Made by a program: the position numbers and the translations under genes
Origin: Claviceps africana
Lineage: Eukaryota; Ascomycota; Sordariomycetes; Hypocreales; Clavicipitaceae
Length of the DNA stretch: 64,000 nt
Direction: 5' to 3'
Assembly (NCBI GenBank): GCA_018360145.1
Contig: SRPY01000093.1
Location: 1 to 64,000, forward strand
The notes under the pieces: generated by a model
Database searches by the model: none
What the model was told of the DNA's origin: nothing
What the model saw: only the letters and a program-made list of their open reading frames with translations
Shown here: piece after piece, positions 32,460 through 42,912 of the stretch
Layout: each line of letters starts with the position of its first letter
Position numbering within the stretch: position 1 is the stretch's first letter

Positions 32460-33949
32460 TCAAACTCGGCGCCTCCTGGGCCCCGGCGTGATGACGGTAT
32501 AGTTACAGGTGGGACAGTAGGTCTTCTCGTTGGGCGTGGCGGGATAGACGTCCCTCCCGTACGTGGCGTTCAGGCTCACGCTCCCGACGACGGCGCCGCT
32601 CTCGAGCCGGATCCACGTGTCGGCCGTCCAGTGGCCGGCGGCGAGGGCACGGCTCGACAGGCGGATCTGACGCGCGCCGCGGATCCAGTTGCCGTAGCCG
32701 CCGTAGCCCGAGTGCTGGCCGAAGCAAAGGTTGAGGCCGTTTCCGGCGACGGCCATGCCGGGGACGAGACGGTCCCACTTGTAGCACCAGGTCGCGCCGT
32801 GGTCGTGTCCGGAGAAGAGGCCGATGAGGCCCGGGGTGGCGGTCAGGGCGCGCATAAAGGGGAGGTCCTGGCCGCCGTAGGCGCAGGAGCCGTCGTTGCG
32901 GCCGTCGGGACACCAGCCCTGGGCCTGGGACGCGAGGGGGTAGTCGTCGTTGATGCCGGGCTGGCGGCCGTGTTCCTGCTGGAGCGCGGCCGAGGCGTTG
33001 GTCGGGATGTGGACGAAGGCGAGCGAGGGGATGACGCGGCCGTGGCGGCGGCGCAGACGGGCGCTCGTGGCCCGGAACCAGCCGACGACGGACACGTCGA
33101 CCCAGTCGGGCTGGCCGACGCGGGATCCGGCGGCGTCGCGCTCGCCAAAGTAGAAGCCGCCGCGGGAGTCGAAGAACCAGAGGAGGAGCTCCGGCGCGCA
33201 GTCGGGGTCCGTCTCGGCGCACCCGTGGGGGTACACGGTGAGGTAGTAGTTGGAGACGCCGGCGTTGCGGCCCCGGACCATGGATCGCGTCAGGCAGCCG
33301 GGGAAGGCCCTCTCGCGGGCGAGCAGGTCGCGTGCCGAGAGGTTGAAGCTGTGGTCGTGGTTGCCGTAGGTCGACGCCCAGCGGAGGCGGCGCCGCACGA
33401 GCGGCCCGACAATCATGTCCATGTAGGCGGTGCTGTTCTCCCGGTAGGCGTTCTCGCCCGTGATGAGGTCGCCGTTGAGGACGACGAGGCTGGGCGACTC
33501 GGCGTCGAGGACCCTGTTGATCACCTTGACCGAGTTGATGTCTTGCTGGGCGCCCCAGGGGTCCCAGGCATCTGGTTGTTGTTATGTGTCAGCGCGGTGA
33601 TGCGAGGCGAGGAGGGGGGGAGAGAATGAGAAGAGAAGGAAAAGCGATGGAAAAGAGCAGGAAAAGAAAGGAAAGAAAAGGGGAGGGGAGGGAAGAGATG
33701 AGAAAAGGGAGGAAGAGAGGGAAGAAAGAAAGAGCCGGTGAAGCATGTGTCTTGCCTACTTTCTCCGAAATGTAAATCCTCAAAAATTGATATCTGAAAG
33801 TTCCCGTCCTTGTCAAAGGTGAGCGGCCGCGACCAGCTCTTGCTGCCTTTGTGGTGATGCTGAGGGGTCTGAAACCGGAGCGCCGGGGGCGATTGTCTCG
33901 TCACTGCTGTGAGGACGGATAGTACGAGGAACAAGACGGGCTTCAACAT
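32460..33949 (-). CDS. Secreted calcineurin-like metallophosphoesterase (Dcr2-like)
   Basis: Exons 33949-33760 and 33571-32460 on the minus strand, 433 aa; the junction restores HFGE-N-AWDPWG. Signal peptide at about residues 1-18 (MLKPVLFLVLSVLTAVT). Metal motifs in order: ED-LH at 57-60, VVLNGDLITGE, YGNHDHSF, and later VHIP and SGHDHGATWCYKW. This is the fungal purple-acid/Dcr2-type branch of metallophosphoesterases, presumably a secreted or vacuolar phosphatase. Several NxS/T sites and cysteines suit a secreted enzyme. The intron (188 nt) has donor GTAGGC and is rich in GA/CT. Confidence 0.88.
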
Positions 33950-36133
33950 GCCGACGTCGGTCCTCCAAGCAGGCGTACCAGGGATGACGAAGATCCGTCT
34001 GCCTCGAGAAGGAAGCTGGGGCGAGGGAACGGGAATGAGGCGGTTGGATGAGATTCTCCTTGACGGCCACTAGGTCAGTCTAGGCGTTATTTTTTTTTCG
34101 TCTTGACCCTTTTTTTTTTTTCATTTCTTTCGCTGCGAATGGCCTCTGCGCTTCTTTATGGCTCAGAAACTACGAGGGTAACGTCCCAGGAAAGGGCGAC
34201 GTTTTTTCTCATGTGGCCAGCATCTTATGCCCAGGAGTCGACAAGACCTCGCGACGGTCGTCTTTGACCTTCAAGTACAATCATGCCTTCGTTTGCCATT
34301 CGCGCGTATTCCTCCATTGTGCAGCGTGCCGTGGTCAGCGTGACGGGCGATGAGAGAAAACGAGTGGGTGGGAAATTCCTGAAAGAGGCGCGAGGGGGTT
34401 GGTTGCGCCGACGGCACTGGCATTCCAGTTGAACCGGCTGTCCACCAAATCCGTCCGGGTCGTGGTGTTGAGGCACGTGTACATACAACAGTACGTACTC
34501 ACTCGCATGTGTGGATGCAATATTCATCGGATGGCACGATGAACGTGGTCCCGTCATCCGACATGCCACTCCACAACCAACTCGCCTCGCCAACCTCTCT
34601 CGGCGTGGGCAGGTCGCGGGACACCCGCAGCATATTTCGGTCTGCACGCTTTTGAGTCGCGTGCATGCGTCAGGCTGGATCGTGTGCGCAGTCTTCCGCC
34701 GGTGAGTCACGTTGAGAATATTGGCATCGAAGTGATGATAACAGCATAGTAGCTGTGCACACATATATTATATGTACTTACATACAACTACATACCTACT
34801 TACCTACATACATATGTACATGCATCATGTATCTGCTATCCGACCCCTTCCACCCATGAATAGCAGCATTGGGAGTGAAAAAACAGCCTGGATCCCCCAA
34901 ACTCAAAGGCTTCGTAAAACTAATGCGACGGCCAAGAAGAAGTAGCCTTGCGTCCTCATCGTTTTGTATCCTCTTTACTGACATTATGAGACATTATGTA
35001 GCTCGCTTCCTCGTCGTACCACACACGCACACGTACAAATGGAATTCACATACATGGCACGTTCAAAGTCGAACAAGGGACGCATACCTCCTTGACTCAA
35101 GTCCTTATCTTCGCAGTCCAACTTCTGAATCTATGCAGACATCTCCTTGTGTTCGGCGGATGGGCCCGACCAAGCGGATGTGGCAATGGGTTCCTCAATC
35201 AAAGGCACCCCGCTGCCTCGCATCATTGTATGACACCCGGAACACCGATCTGCCGTTGCTTCGATGAAGAGTTTCCCAAAAAGGCGAATTGAAGACATTG
35301 GGTGGATGCTACATATATGCATGTACATATGTATATACTCACATACAAAGATGCTATACATGCAGGTTGTGCATGACCCCGTGCAGCGCCCGAAAAAGGT
35401 GGCCGACATATGGCACAAATCCAAGGCAGAAAATCGACCTACTTTTCTCGCTGAGTGCGCGCAGCAGCCGTCCTGCCCTCCTGATGTCTGTCTGCGGGAG
35501 TGCAGAAGCAAGAAAGTCAGTCAGCGTGGCGCCCTCTGGAAAGGACCTGACTGGGTTATGTGCTTGATATTTCCATGTCGAGCAACCGGTCACAAGGATA
35601 AATGACAAGGACAAATGATTGGTCAACCAAGAAAAAAACAGAAAGAAAGAAAGCAATGAAGCAAGGAAAAAAGAAGGAAAGAAGGAAGAAAGAAAATAAA
35701 AAACCGCCAAGTGTTTCATCCCGTTTTATGAATCAGGACCGGCGCTCAGCATCAATCGTTTCTGTGCTTATAATCAACTGCTGCTTTTCCCAGAAAAAGC
35801 ACATGCATTCATGGTACTGGAGCCCGAAGGCCTCCCATCCCTGCCATATGACTGGTGCCAGCTCATGCCAATGTAATGTGGCTGAGAGCCGAATCGTAAG
35901 ATGTGCATCATGCGCATCGGCGCAGTGGCATCGAGGTCGCCCTCGGCGTTCGCCAGTACAAGTAGATCCGCGACTTCCGATGAATCCGCTCGTCGGCATA
36001 GCATGTCTACAGGCTATATGAATGGGGACTTGATCCCATCACCACTGTTTTTTCGAAAAGACGAAAAAGAGACACAGGCTCTGGGATACCTGTGTAGACG
36101 TTCAATCCTCGACTCGGAATAGCCCTTCTCACC
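33950..36133. other. 2.2-kb intergenic region
   Basis: Between the divergent metallophosphoesterase and oxidoreductase genes. Contains TATGTACATA/CATACCTACTTACC-type words at about 34758-34820 and 35310-35365, and a GAAAGAAA stretch at about 35630-35695. The longest open frames (for example minus strand 34225-34764) have no recognisable domain and odd composition, so no gene is placed. Confidence 0.45.
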
Positions 36134-37156
36134 ATGTCTTCTTCGATTCCTGCAACCATGCGTACTGTCCGCCAGCCAGATAAACTGGCTCCGCGCCTGG
36201 TCCTCATCGAGACTCCGGTTCCAAAACTCGCTCACCCCTCAGAGGTCCTCGTCAAAGTAGCTGCCACCGCCCTCTGCTCTGGCGAACTCGATTGGGTCCG
36301 GCGATATCCAGACGTCTTTCCCCAGGACAAAGAACCGGTTCCCGGCCAGGATGTTGCGGGCACGGTCGTGGCCTCTGGGCCGAATTCGCGTTTCGGCACA
36401 GGTGACGAGGTCTTTTGCCGCATCGACGCCTCGAGGCCTGGTGGCTTGCGCGAGTACACCGTTGCGCTCGAATCCGAGCTCGCCCTGAAACCAGCATCCT
36501 TGGATTGGGTATCCGCGGCTGCGGTACCTCTCAGTGCCCTCACGGCCTGGCAGGCACTGTTCCATCACGGAGACCTAGACAAAAGGGCTTTGTTCGGCGA
36601 CCAAGATGCTAGGGCGCGCAATGGTACCAAGAGAGTATTGATCACCGCCGCCGGCGGTAGCGTCGGCGGCTTTGCCGTACAGCTCGCCGCAGCCGCCGGT
36701 GCCGATATGGTCGTCGGTGTTTGTGGTACAGACAAGGTCCAGCAGGTACTCGGCTTGGGCGCAACGGCGGTGCTAGACTACAAGAAGGAGAGGCTCGAAT
36801 CGTGGGTCGCAGAGAGCCCCGAAGACAGAGAGGTGGACGTCGTCATCGACTGTGTTGGTGGCTACACCATGACTGGACTCTGGAGAGCTATCAAGAATGG
36901 GGGCAGCTTTATCAGCATCGCGGATTCGCCTGATCGGATGAAACCTGAAGGAAGCTCGAAAAGGCTCAAGAAAAGTATCTTCTTCATTGTCAAGAGTCTC
37001 GGAAGCCAACTGGCAGAGATTGCGCAGTTGGTCGGCGGTGGATTGATCAAGCCACTCGTGGACAGCGTGTATGAGTTTGAAGATTACCAGAAGGCGTTTG
37101 AAAAACTTGATCAGAAGAGCGCAAGGGGGAAAATTGTCATCAAAGTGGCTGTTTGA
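36134..37156 (+). CDS. Medium-chain dehydrogenase/reductase, quinone-oxidoreductase-like
   Basis: Single exon, 340 aa. The GroES-like half (about 10-120) has VKVAATALCSGELDW and VPGQDVAGTVVASG; the Rossmann half has the nucleotide-binding motif ITAAGGSVGGFAVQLA (about 173-188) and ATAVLDYKKE. The Cys/His zinc ligands of classical alcohol dehydrogenases are mostly missing, which places it among the zinc-free NADPH quinone oxidoreductase or enoyl-reductase-like enzymes (RTN4IP1-like group). The substrate is unknown. Start at 36134 (CACCATGTC) is well supported; Met9 is an alternative. A short acidic insert after HHGDLDKRALFGDQDARARNG separates the two halves. Confidence 0.88.
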   Translation: MSSSIPATMRTVRQPDKLAPRLVLIETPVPKLAHPSEVLVKVAATALCSGELDWVRRYPDVFPQDKEPVPGQDVAGTVVASGPNSRFGTGDEVFCRIDASRPGGLREYTVALESELALKPASLDWVSAAAVPLSALTAWQALFHHGDLDKRALFGDQDARARNGTKRVLITAAGGSVGGFAVQLAAAAGADMVVGVCGTDKVQQVLGLGATAVLDYKKERLESWVAESPEDREVDVVIDCVGGYTMTGLWRAIKNGGSFISIADSPDRMKPEGSSKRLKKSIFFIVKSLGSQLAEIAQLVGGGLIKPLVDSVYEFEDYQKAFEKLDQKSARGKIVIKVAV

Positions 37157-37917
37157 TTGCGAGCACCATCTTGGTGGAGGACAAGAAGACATCTTGACCC
37201 GCCTTTGAAAGTTGACGCTGTACATGTACTATGTAAAGTATGTACATACTGACATTCTTTTGATCTAAAGGACAGCACGGATCCTCAGTGAGAGTCTGAC
37301 TGAACATGCGAACAAGTCCTATGCCATTTATGAGATGAGAGGCAAGTATTTGCTACTGTCACGCGTGCGAAGGAGTCGCACCCGGACTCTGGCCGAGTGC
37401 ACGAGGCACCCTTGCATGAAGGGGACCTTCGGTCCTTAGGTATCCGTGCGTGTGGCACATGTATATAAGATTTTCCAAACCTTTGGCTCGTGAGGAAGGG
37501 AACTTAACCCTCAACACACCTTAAAGAGCCAAAGTCGATTATTAGCTCTGAATTGAATCCTTTGAATTCCAAGCCCCTTTACTAGGCCCTTGTCACAGCT
37601 ACGGACTTGAGATGCAACAGGGTCGGCGGTCATGCATGAGCTGATGACGACGAGCCAGTTGTGACCTTTACGTTTTTTTTTCTTTTGCCATCGTGTTTTT
37701 TTGTTTTTTTTTTGTTTTTTTTTTTGGAAAAAAAAAAAAGTGCGAAATTAATAGCTGCTTACACAATTCATTCATTATTTGGTTTCACAATCTGCTTAAC
37801 CATCACACATAAACAGTCTGCGTCATCTTCTTTTCTCCGACGGTAGCCCACAAAGATTCTGTATGCCACTGTCTAGAGTTCATAATTCATCATCATCATC
37901 GCTCGTCGACCATACGC
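37157..37917. other. Convergent 3' spacer containing the solo LTR
   Basis: Outside the LTR it holds the oxidoreductase 3' UTR and, from about 37672 to 37740, T- and A-homopolymers. No gene. Confidence 0.6.
37357..37597. mobile_element. Solo LTR (241 bp) with 5-bp target-site duplication
   Basis: Begins TGTCACGC and ends CTTGTCACA, so it has the TG...CA ends of retrotransposon LTRs. It is flanked by an identical 5-bp duplication, GCTAC at 37352-37356 and 37598-37602. A TATA box (TATATAAG) lies at 37462-37469, where an LTR promoter is expected. No internal coding region is attached, so this is the product of LTR-LTR recombination. It sits between the convergent oxidoreductase and katG genes. 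Confidence 0.78.
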
Positions 37918-40216
37918 TCAGAGACGACTATAGGTCTTCTTTTTCCCAGTCGTTTGAAGGTCAAATCTGTCCAGATTCATAACCTTATCCCAAGCAGCCA
38001 CAAAGTCCTTGACAAACTTCTGACCGCCGTCAGAACTGCCGTAAACCTCGGAAATGGCGCGCAACTCTGGATGAGATCCGAAAATGATATCATTGCGAGT
38101 AGCACTCCACTTCTTTGTGCCCGTCTTACGGTCGAAGCCCTCAAAATGGTCTTCATCCACCTTCCTCCACTCCGTTTTGGAGTCCAATAAATTGATGAAG
38201 AAGTCGTTAGTCAAGACGCCTGGACGCGAGGTGAAAACGCCATGAGCGGAGCCGTCAAAATTGGTGTTCAGGGCACGCAGGCCGCCAATCAGTACGGTAA
38301 GCTCAGGGGCAGACAAGTTGAGCAAACTGGCACGGTCGACCAGGAGATGTTCCTGTTTGACAGCGCCATACGACTTTCCATGGTTTCGAAAACCATCAGC
38401 TACAGGCTCAAGGTGGCCAGTCGACTCAATGTCGGTCAGTTCTTGGGTAGTATCACCACGACCGGGAGTAAAGGGTACAGTAATATCAACATTGGCGTCA
38501 CGAGCAGCCTTTTCAACGCCAACGACACCCGCCAGCACAATCAAATCGGCCATGGACACGCTTTTGACACGCTCATTAAAGCGCTTCTGGACAGTCTCCA
38601 GGGCAGCGAGCACCTTGGACAGCTGCGCAGGGTTGTTCACCTTCCAGTCCTTCTGGGGAGCCAGACGAATTCGGCCACCATTGGCTCCGCCCCGCTTATC
38701 GCTGCCTCGGAAAGTAGAGGCGGATGCCCATGCGGTGGAGACCAGCTGAGAAACGTCGATGCCCAGGTTGAGAATCTCCTTCTTGAGAGCCGCCACATCG
38801 TTTTCATCGGTTAAGGCGTGGGTGACGGGAGGGATGGGGTCCTGCCAGAGGAGATCCTCCTTGGGGACTTCGGGGCCGATGTAGAGCGTCTTGGGTCCCA
38901 TATCACGGTGGGTAAGCTTGAACCAAGCACGGGCGAAGGCATCGGCGAATTGGTCGGGATTCGCCAAGAACCGACGAGAAATCTTTTCATATTCAGGGTC
39001 GAAGCGCAGGGATAGGTCCGTTGTCAACATCTTGGGCTTGTGAAATTTCTTGGGGTCGAACGCATCAGGGATGATGAGATCATCCGTCTTTGCTACCCAT
39101 TGGTTGGCGCCGGCAGGAGACTTGGTGAGTTCCCACTCATACTTGAAGAGGTACTCAAAGTACTGATGACTCCATTGAGCAGGCGTTTTGGTCCATGTCA
39201 CTTCGAGGCCACTGGTGATGGTGTCTGGACCTTTGCCAGTGCCGTAGGTACTCTTCCAACCCAAGCCTTGTTGTTCAATGCTCGCACCCTCGGGCTCCTT
39301 TCCGATGTTGGTAGCGGGGCCGGCGCCGTGTGTCTTGCCGAAAGTGTGGCCACCGGCAATCAAAGCAACGGTTTCCTCATCATTCATGGCCATGCAACCA
39401 AAAGTGGTGCGAATATCGCGGGCAGCGGCAATTGGATCAGGGTTGCCGTCGGGACCTTCGGGGTTCACGTAAATCAAGCCCATGTGAGTAGCAGCCAGGG
39501 GATATTCAAGCTCTCTTTTCCGAGCGTCCTTGTCGTTGTGATAACGAACGTCATTGCCCAACCACGTTGTCTCACCACCCCAGTAGACCGACTCATCGGC
39601 CTCCCACTCGTCAATACGGCCGCCGGCGAAGCCGAACGTTTTGAAGCCCATGGACTCCAGGGCGACGTTGCCAGTCAGGATCAGCAAATCAGCCCATGAA
39701 ATCTTGTTGCCGTATTTCTGCTTGATGGGCCAGAGGAGTCGTCTGGCCTTGTCCAGGCTGACGTTGTCAGGCCAGCTATTGAGAGGGGCAAAACGCTGCT
39801 GGGCCTGGGGAGAGACGGCAGGGGGGCCGAGAGTTAGCAGAGTGCGATCCAATGATGGTGAGCAGAACGAGGCGAGTGAGACTTGCATGACCGCCACCGC
39901 CCCGACCGTCTTGAACTCGATATGTGCCAGCACTGTGCCAGGCCATTCTAATGAAGAGACCGCCATAGTGGCCGAAATCAGCAGGCCACCAGTCCTGGGA
40001 ATCTGTCATGAGGGCGATCAGATCTTTCTTGAGCCCATCGTAGTCGAGCGTCTTGAAGGCAGCGGCATAGTCAAAGCCCTCGCCGAGGGGATTTGTGACC
40101 GAGGTATTCTGGCGAAGAATGTTGAGCCTGACCGATTCGGGCCACCAGTCGCGATTACTAGTTCCGCCACCAGCCACGTTGAGCGAAGCATGGACTGGGC
40201 ACTTGCTCTCCGACAT
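37918..40216 (-). CDS. katG: Catalase-peroxidase, with GC-AG intron and C-terminal SRL
   Basis: Exons 40216-39887 and 39804-37918 on the minus strand, 738 aa. The intron (82 nt) starts GCAAGT and has branch site TGCTAAC; no GT donor in the region keeps the frame, whereas the GC donor restores DGRGGGGHAQQRFAPLNSW, matching family spacing. Distal haem-pocket residues Arg90, Trp93, His94 (RMAWHSAGTYR); the adduct Tyr in GLIYVNPEGPDGNPDP; proximal His in IAGGHTFGKTHG. The second, degenerate peroxidase domain is complete. The enzyme removes hydrogen peroxide by catalase and peroxidase reactions. No signal peptide, so the intracellular KatG1 type. The last three residues are SRL, a peroxisomal PTS1-type signal. 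Fungal katG genes are known to derive from bacteria. Confidence 0.95.
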
Positions 40217-42218
40217 TGCGTTACTTTGGGCTTCACAAAAGCGCAGGGCGTTGTCCGATGGAAGCACGTTGGCTTTGTTGATCTCTGGTGGGAACTGTGC
40301 GGAGGAGGGCAGATGGAACAAGGAGGATGACTAGGTATAGATGACAAAGAGACGATGAAACATGCCCAGGAAAAAGAACGTCAAGGTGTAAGCAAGAGGA
40401 GAGGTGGGAAATTCTGGAATCCGTAGCCAATAGGCTCGGGGAGGAAGGAAATGGAAGCATCCCTACCGCGCCGAGTCCTGTAGCTTTGGTACCGGGTAGT
40501 AGGTACTACCAGGGCAGCTCAGCACCAGCCCAGCAGGCAGGTACATACAACGCAACGTCAAGTACATTGGGTCCGCATCCGCTTTTCCAGTTCCAACGAC
40601 CAATGGGCGGCATTCAACGTTCATCAACGTTACACTGATCATGCGCTGCAGGGAGCGACGAGCCCTGGAAGCGTTTGCATGTTGCCGCCGGCAGTCTGGC
40701 TCATGCACGCTCGAATTGGCTCAGAATATTGTACGGCATCTGTCATTGCAGTGGATTGCCGTTCTTTGCAGGTTGCGCTTGACGCACATACGATGATTGT
40801 TCGCACACGCGCATGTCGTGAATAGCGACAAGAGATGGACCCTGGTATTCCCTGACCCCAATTTAGAGTCGCGGGTGACCTATTGGTAATTGTGACAGCC
40901 CTTTCCCCGCATTGCCCCTCACCGGGTGTACATGTACATATCATGTAGGACATAAAGTACTTGCATAATAAGTAAGTAGGTAGGTAAAGTTGTACCAGAC
41001 TGTACAGCCCCGAATGATTGGTTTTCCAAAGGTCACTTGCGCCACTAACGCGACCCGACTTGAGGCACCTTTTTTTCTCTACAACTATTGTATTTAGTTA
41101 AAGTTCTCCTTGCCTTTACGCGGCGCTATTATCAATGCTTGATTCGATTGCCTTTCCCGGTCATGGATCTCTGGAAACCCAGACACAAGTATATTCTATT
41201 TACTTGACTACACGGAGCACCTACCTAAGTATGTACACATGCACTGCATGCGATCATCAGACCACCAGAGCAGGACCGACATTCATCGTGTAACCGTAAC
41301 TTCAACGGTAACACATCAAAAGACAGAAGGACGCTATCGATTGAAACGGCTTGTGATTGGTAAGTCGGCCCTTTATTTCTCCGTGCCTTTGCTGGGTCGT
41401 AGCAAGTTCCAGTTGTTGCGTCGTCGCTGTGTGTGGCCTGTATCAACAAGTCTCCAAGCTACTTTTTTTGGGTCTTGTGACCTTGCTGGAGGCGATATGC
41501 AACGGTATGTACATAATGTACGTGTCATCAACGGCCTCGCCATTTACGCGGTCCGTTGCAGAAAAAGCACCCCGCATGGTGCAAGCCGACGCCAAGTCTA
41601 CCTATTACCAGCATCCAGCGCAAAATCTGCCATCGGGAAAGGGCGGCCAGTGGACGCCGACGATGACAATGGCGATGACGTGTTGCATTGTCAAAGGTCA
41701 CGCGCGTGATGGCGCGGCAGTCCTCAGGCCGATTGCGCCTCGGAAGGAGTCTGATGCTCCTTCCTGATTTTGGCGGCGATGACGGTTCCCCCGACAAGAC
41801 ACAATAAATAGGGAGCATACCGCGCCTACTTACGTTTTATCCGGTCGACCTCGTGACTCTTTTCTATCTGGGCATCAGACGCTCCGCTGCAGCCGGGCTA
41901 CCCGGAAACGTCCGATCGGTTCCGACGTGCCGTCAAAGGAAGTAAAGTCCGGAACTGGTGACGTGGCGCTGCAAGTCGTTTGGAGAAGTTGAAGATGATA
42001 TGTGCCTTTTTGTAGCTCATCAATGCCGGCGTGCCGGCGTGCCGATGCTAAGTGAGCGGATGATGAAAAAAAAAAAAACATGCGACGGCCGTGTTGGCTG
42101 GCTTTTGCTTGAAACGCAACCTGAAGGCCGTGCATCCTAGTCCCACGTGCAAAAATTCACCCATGTCACAGTCGTCCAGGCAACTAAGGGAGACCTGGGT
42201 TGATGGGAGTGGGGTTCC

Positions 42219-42669
42219 AGCAAATCTCAGGTCCAACGAAGCTGGCGTCAGGTCCAGAGTGGAGCAAAGCCTACTCAATTAGGTAGGCGGTGTAGGGAAG
42301 CACAGTATTAAAAATCATTAGCTTTAGAGGGCTTAAAGGAACCTTAGGGGGCTTTTAGGGGGCTTTTAGGCGGCTTTAGGGGGCATAAACCGCGGATATG
42401 CTTGGCATATGCGTGGCATTTGCCCACTAAATTCACTAGCCTTAGGGGGCTTTTAAGGGGCTTTAGAGGGCATAAACCGCGGATATGCTTGGTATATGCG
42501 TGGCATTTGCCCACTAAATTCACTAGCCTTAGGGGGCTTTAGGGGGCATTAAAGGCTGTAGGGACACACAGTGTGAAACGATTTTTTGTATACTGTGCGA
42601 CTTTCAATTCTGCCGCCTTTTTGCTCCGCTCTGGACCTGACGCCAGCTTTGCTGGACTTGAGATTTGCT
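42219..42669. mobile_element. 451-bp foldback element with 87-bp tandem repeat core
   Basis: The outer arms are inverted repeats: from 42219 (AGCAAATCTCA...) and, reversed, from 42669 (AGCAAATCTCA...). About 45 of the first 49 bp match, including the block GCTGGCGTCAGGTCCAGAG; after a gap a second matching block (GCACAGTAT...AAAATC) extends each arm to roughly 100 bp. The loop holds two copies of an 87-bp unit starting CATAAACCGCGGATATGC at 42384 and 42471, plus TTAGGGGGCTTTTAGG-rich segments. No coding frame and no clear target-site duplication. Probably a MITE or foldback transposon; it lies about 240 bp upstream of the Ysc84-like gene. Confidence 0.65.
42384..42557. repeat. 87-bp tandem repeat, two copies, in foldback loop
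   Basis: Copies begin at 42384 and 42471 with few changes (for example GGCATATGC against GGTATATGC). Each ends in CACTAGCC followed by TTAGGGGGCTTT. The TTAGGG words resemble, but are not, telomere repeats: they carry extra G and a GCTTT spacer. Confidence 0.85.
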
Positions 42670-42912
42670 GTGTGCCCGAGGGGGGGGGGGGGGGTGACAA
42701 TCCAGTCAGCAGCTGGAGGACGGGACTGCGGGAGGTCCTTAGACGCAGAGTCCCGTCATCCCCGTCCCAGCGCGCAATCATTCTCAATCCGATGCTCCGT
42801 CGTCGCCCTCCTCCTCCGCGTCTTCCGTCTCCCGTCTGTGTCGGGCGTGCAGTCGTGCATCATCTCGAACCCACGGTTCTTGGGGATCCGGCACAGGACA
42901 AGATAACCAGAA

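Larger units (their letters stand above)
40217..42912. other. 2.7-kb intergenic region with foldback element
   Basis: Between the divergent katG and Ysc84-like genes. Apart from the foldback element (42219-42669) and a G-run (about 42680-42693) it holds GTAC/TAGGTAGG words at about 40970-40990 and no supportable gene. Open frames between 41.2 and 41.8 kb lack any recognisable motif. Confidence 0.5.

Noticed and set aside
32304..33629. 441-aa plus-strand open frame over the metallophosphoesterase
   Set aside because: It is the antisense shadow of a gene with clear metal-binding motifs; Val/Ala/Gly-rich composition is typical of a GC-rich shadow.
34225..34764. 179-aa minus-strand open frame
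   Set aside because: Composition rich in Cys, His and Arg, no domain, overlapping competing frames; looks like chance.
42346..42560. Interstitial telomere repeat
   Set aside because: TTAGGG words carry extra G and GCTTT spacers and are part of an 87-bp repeat, so this is not a (TTAGGG)n tract.
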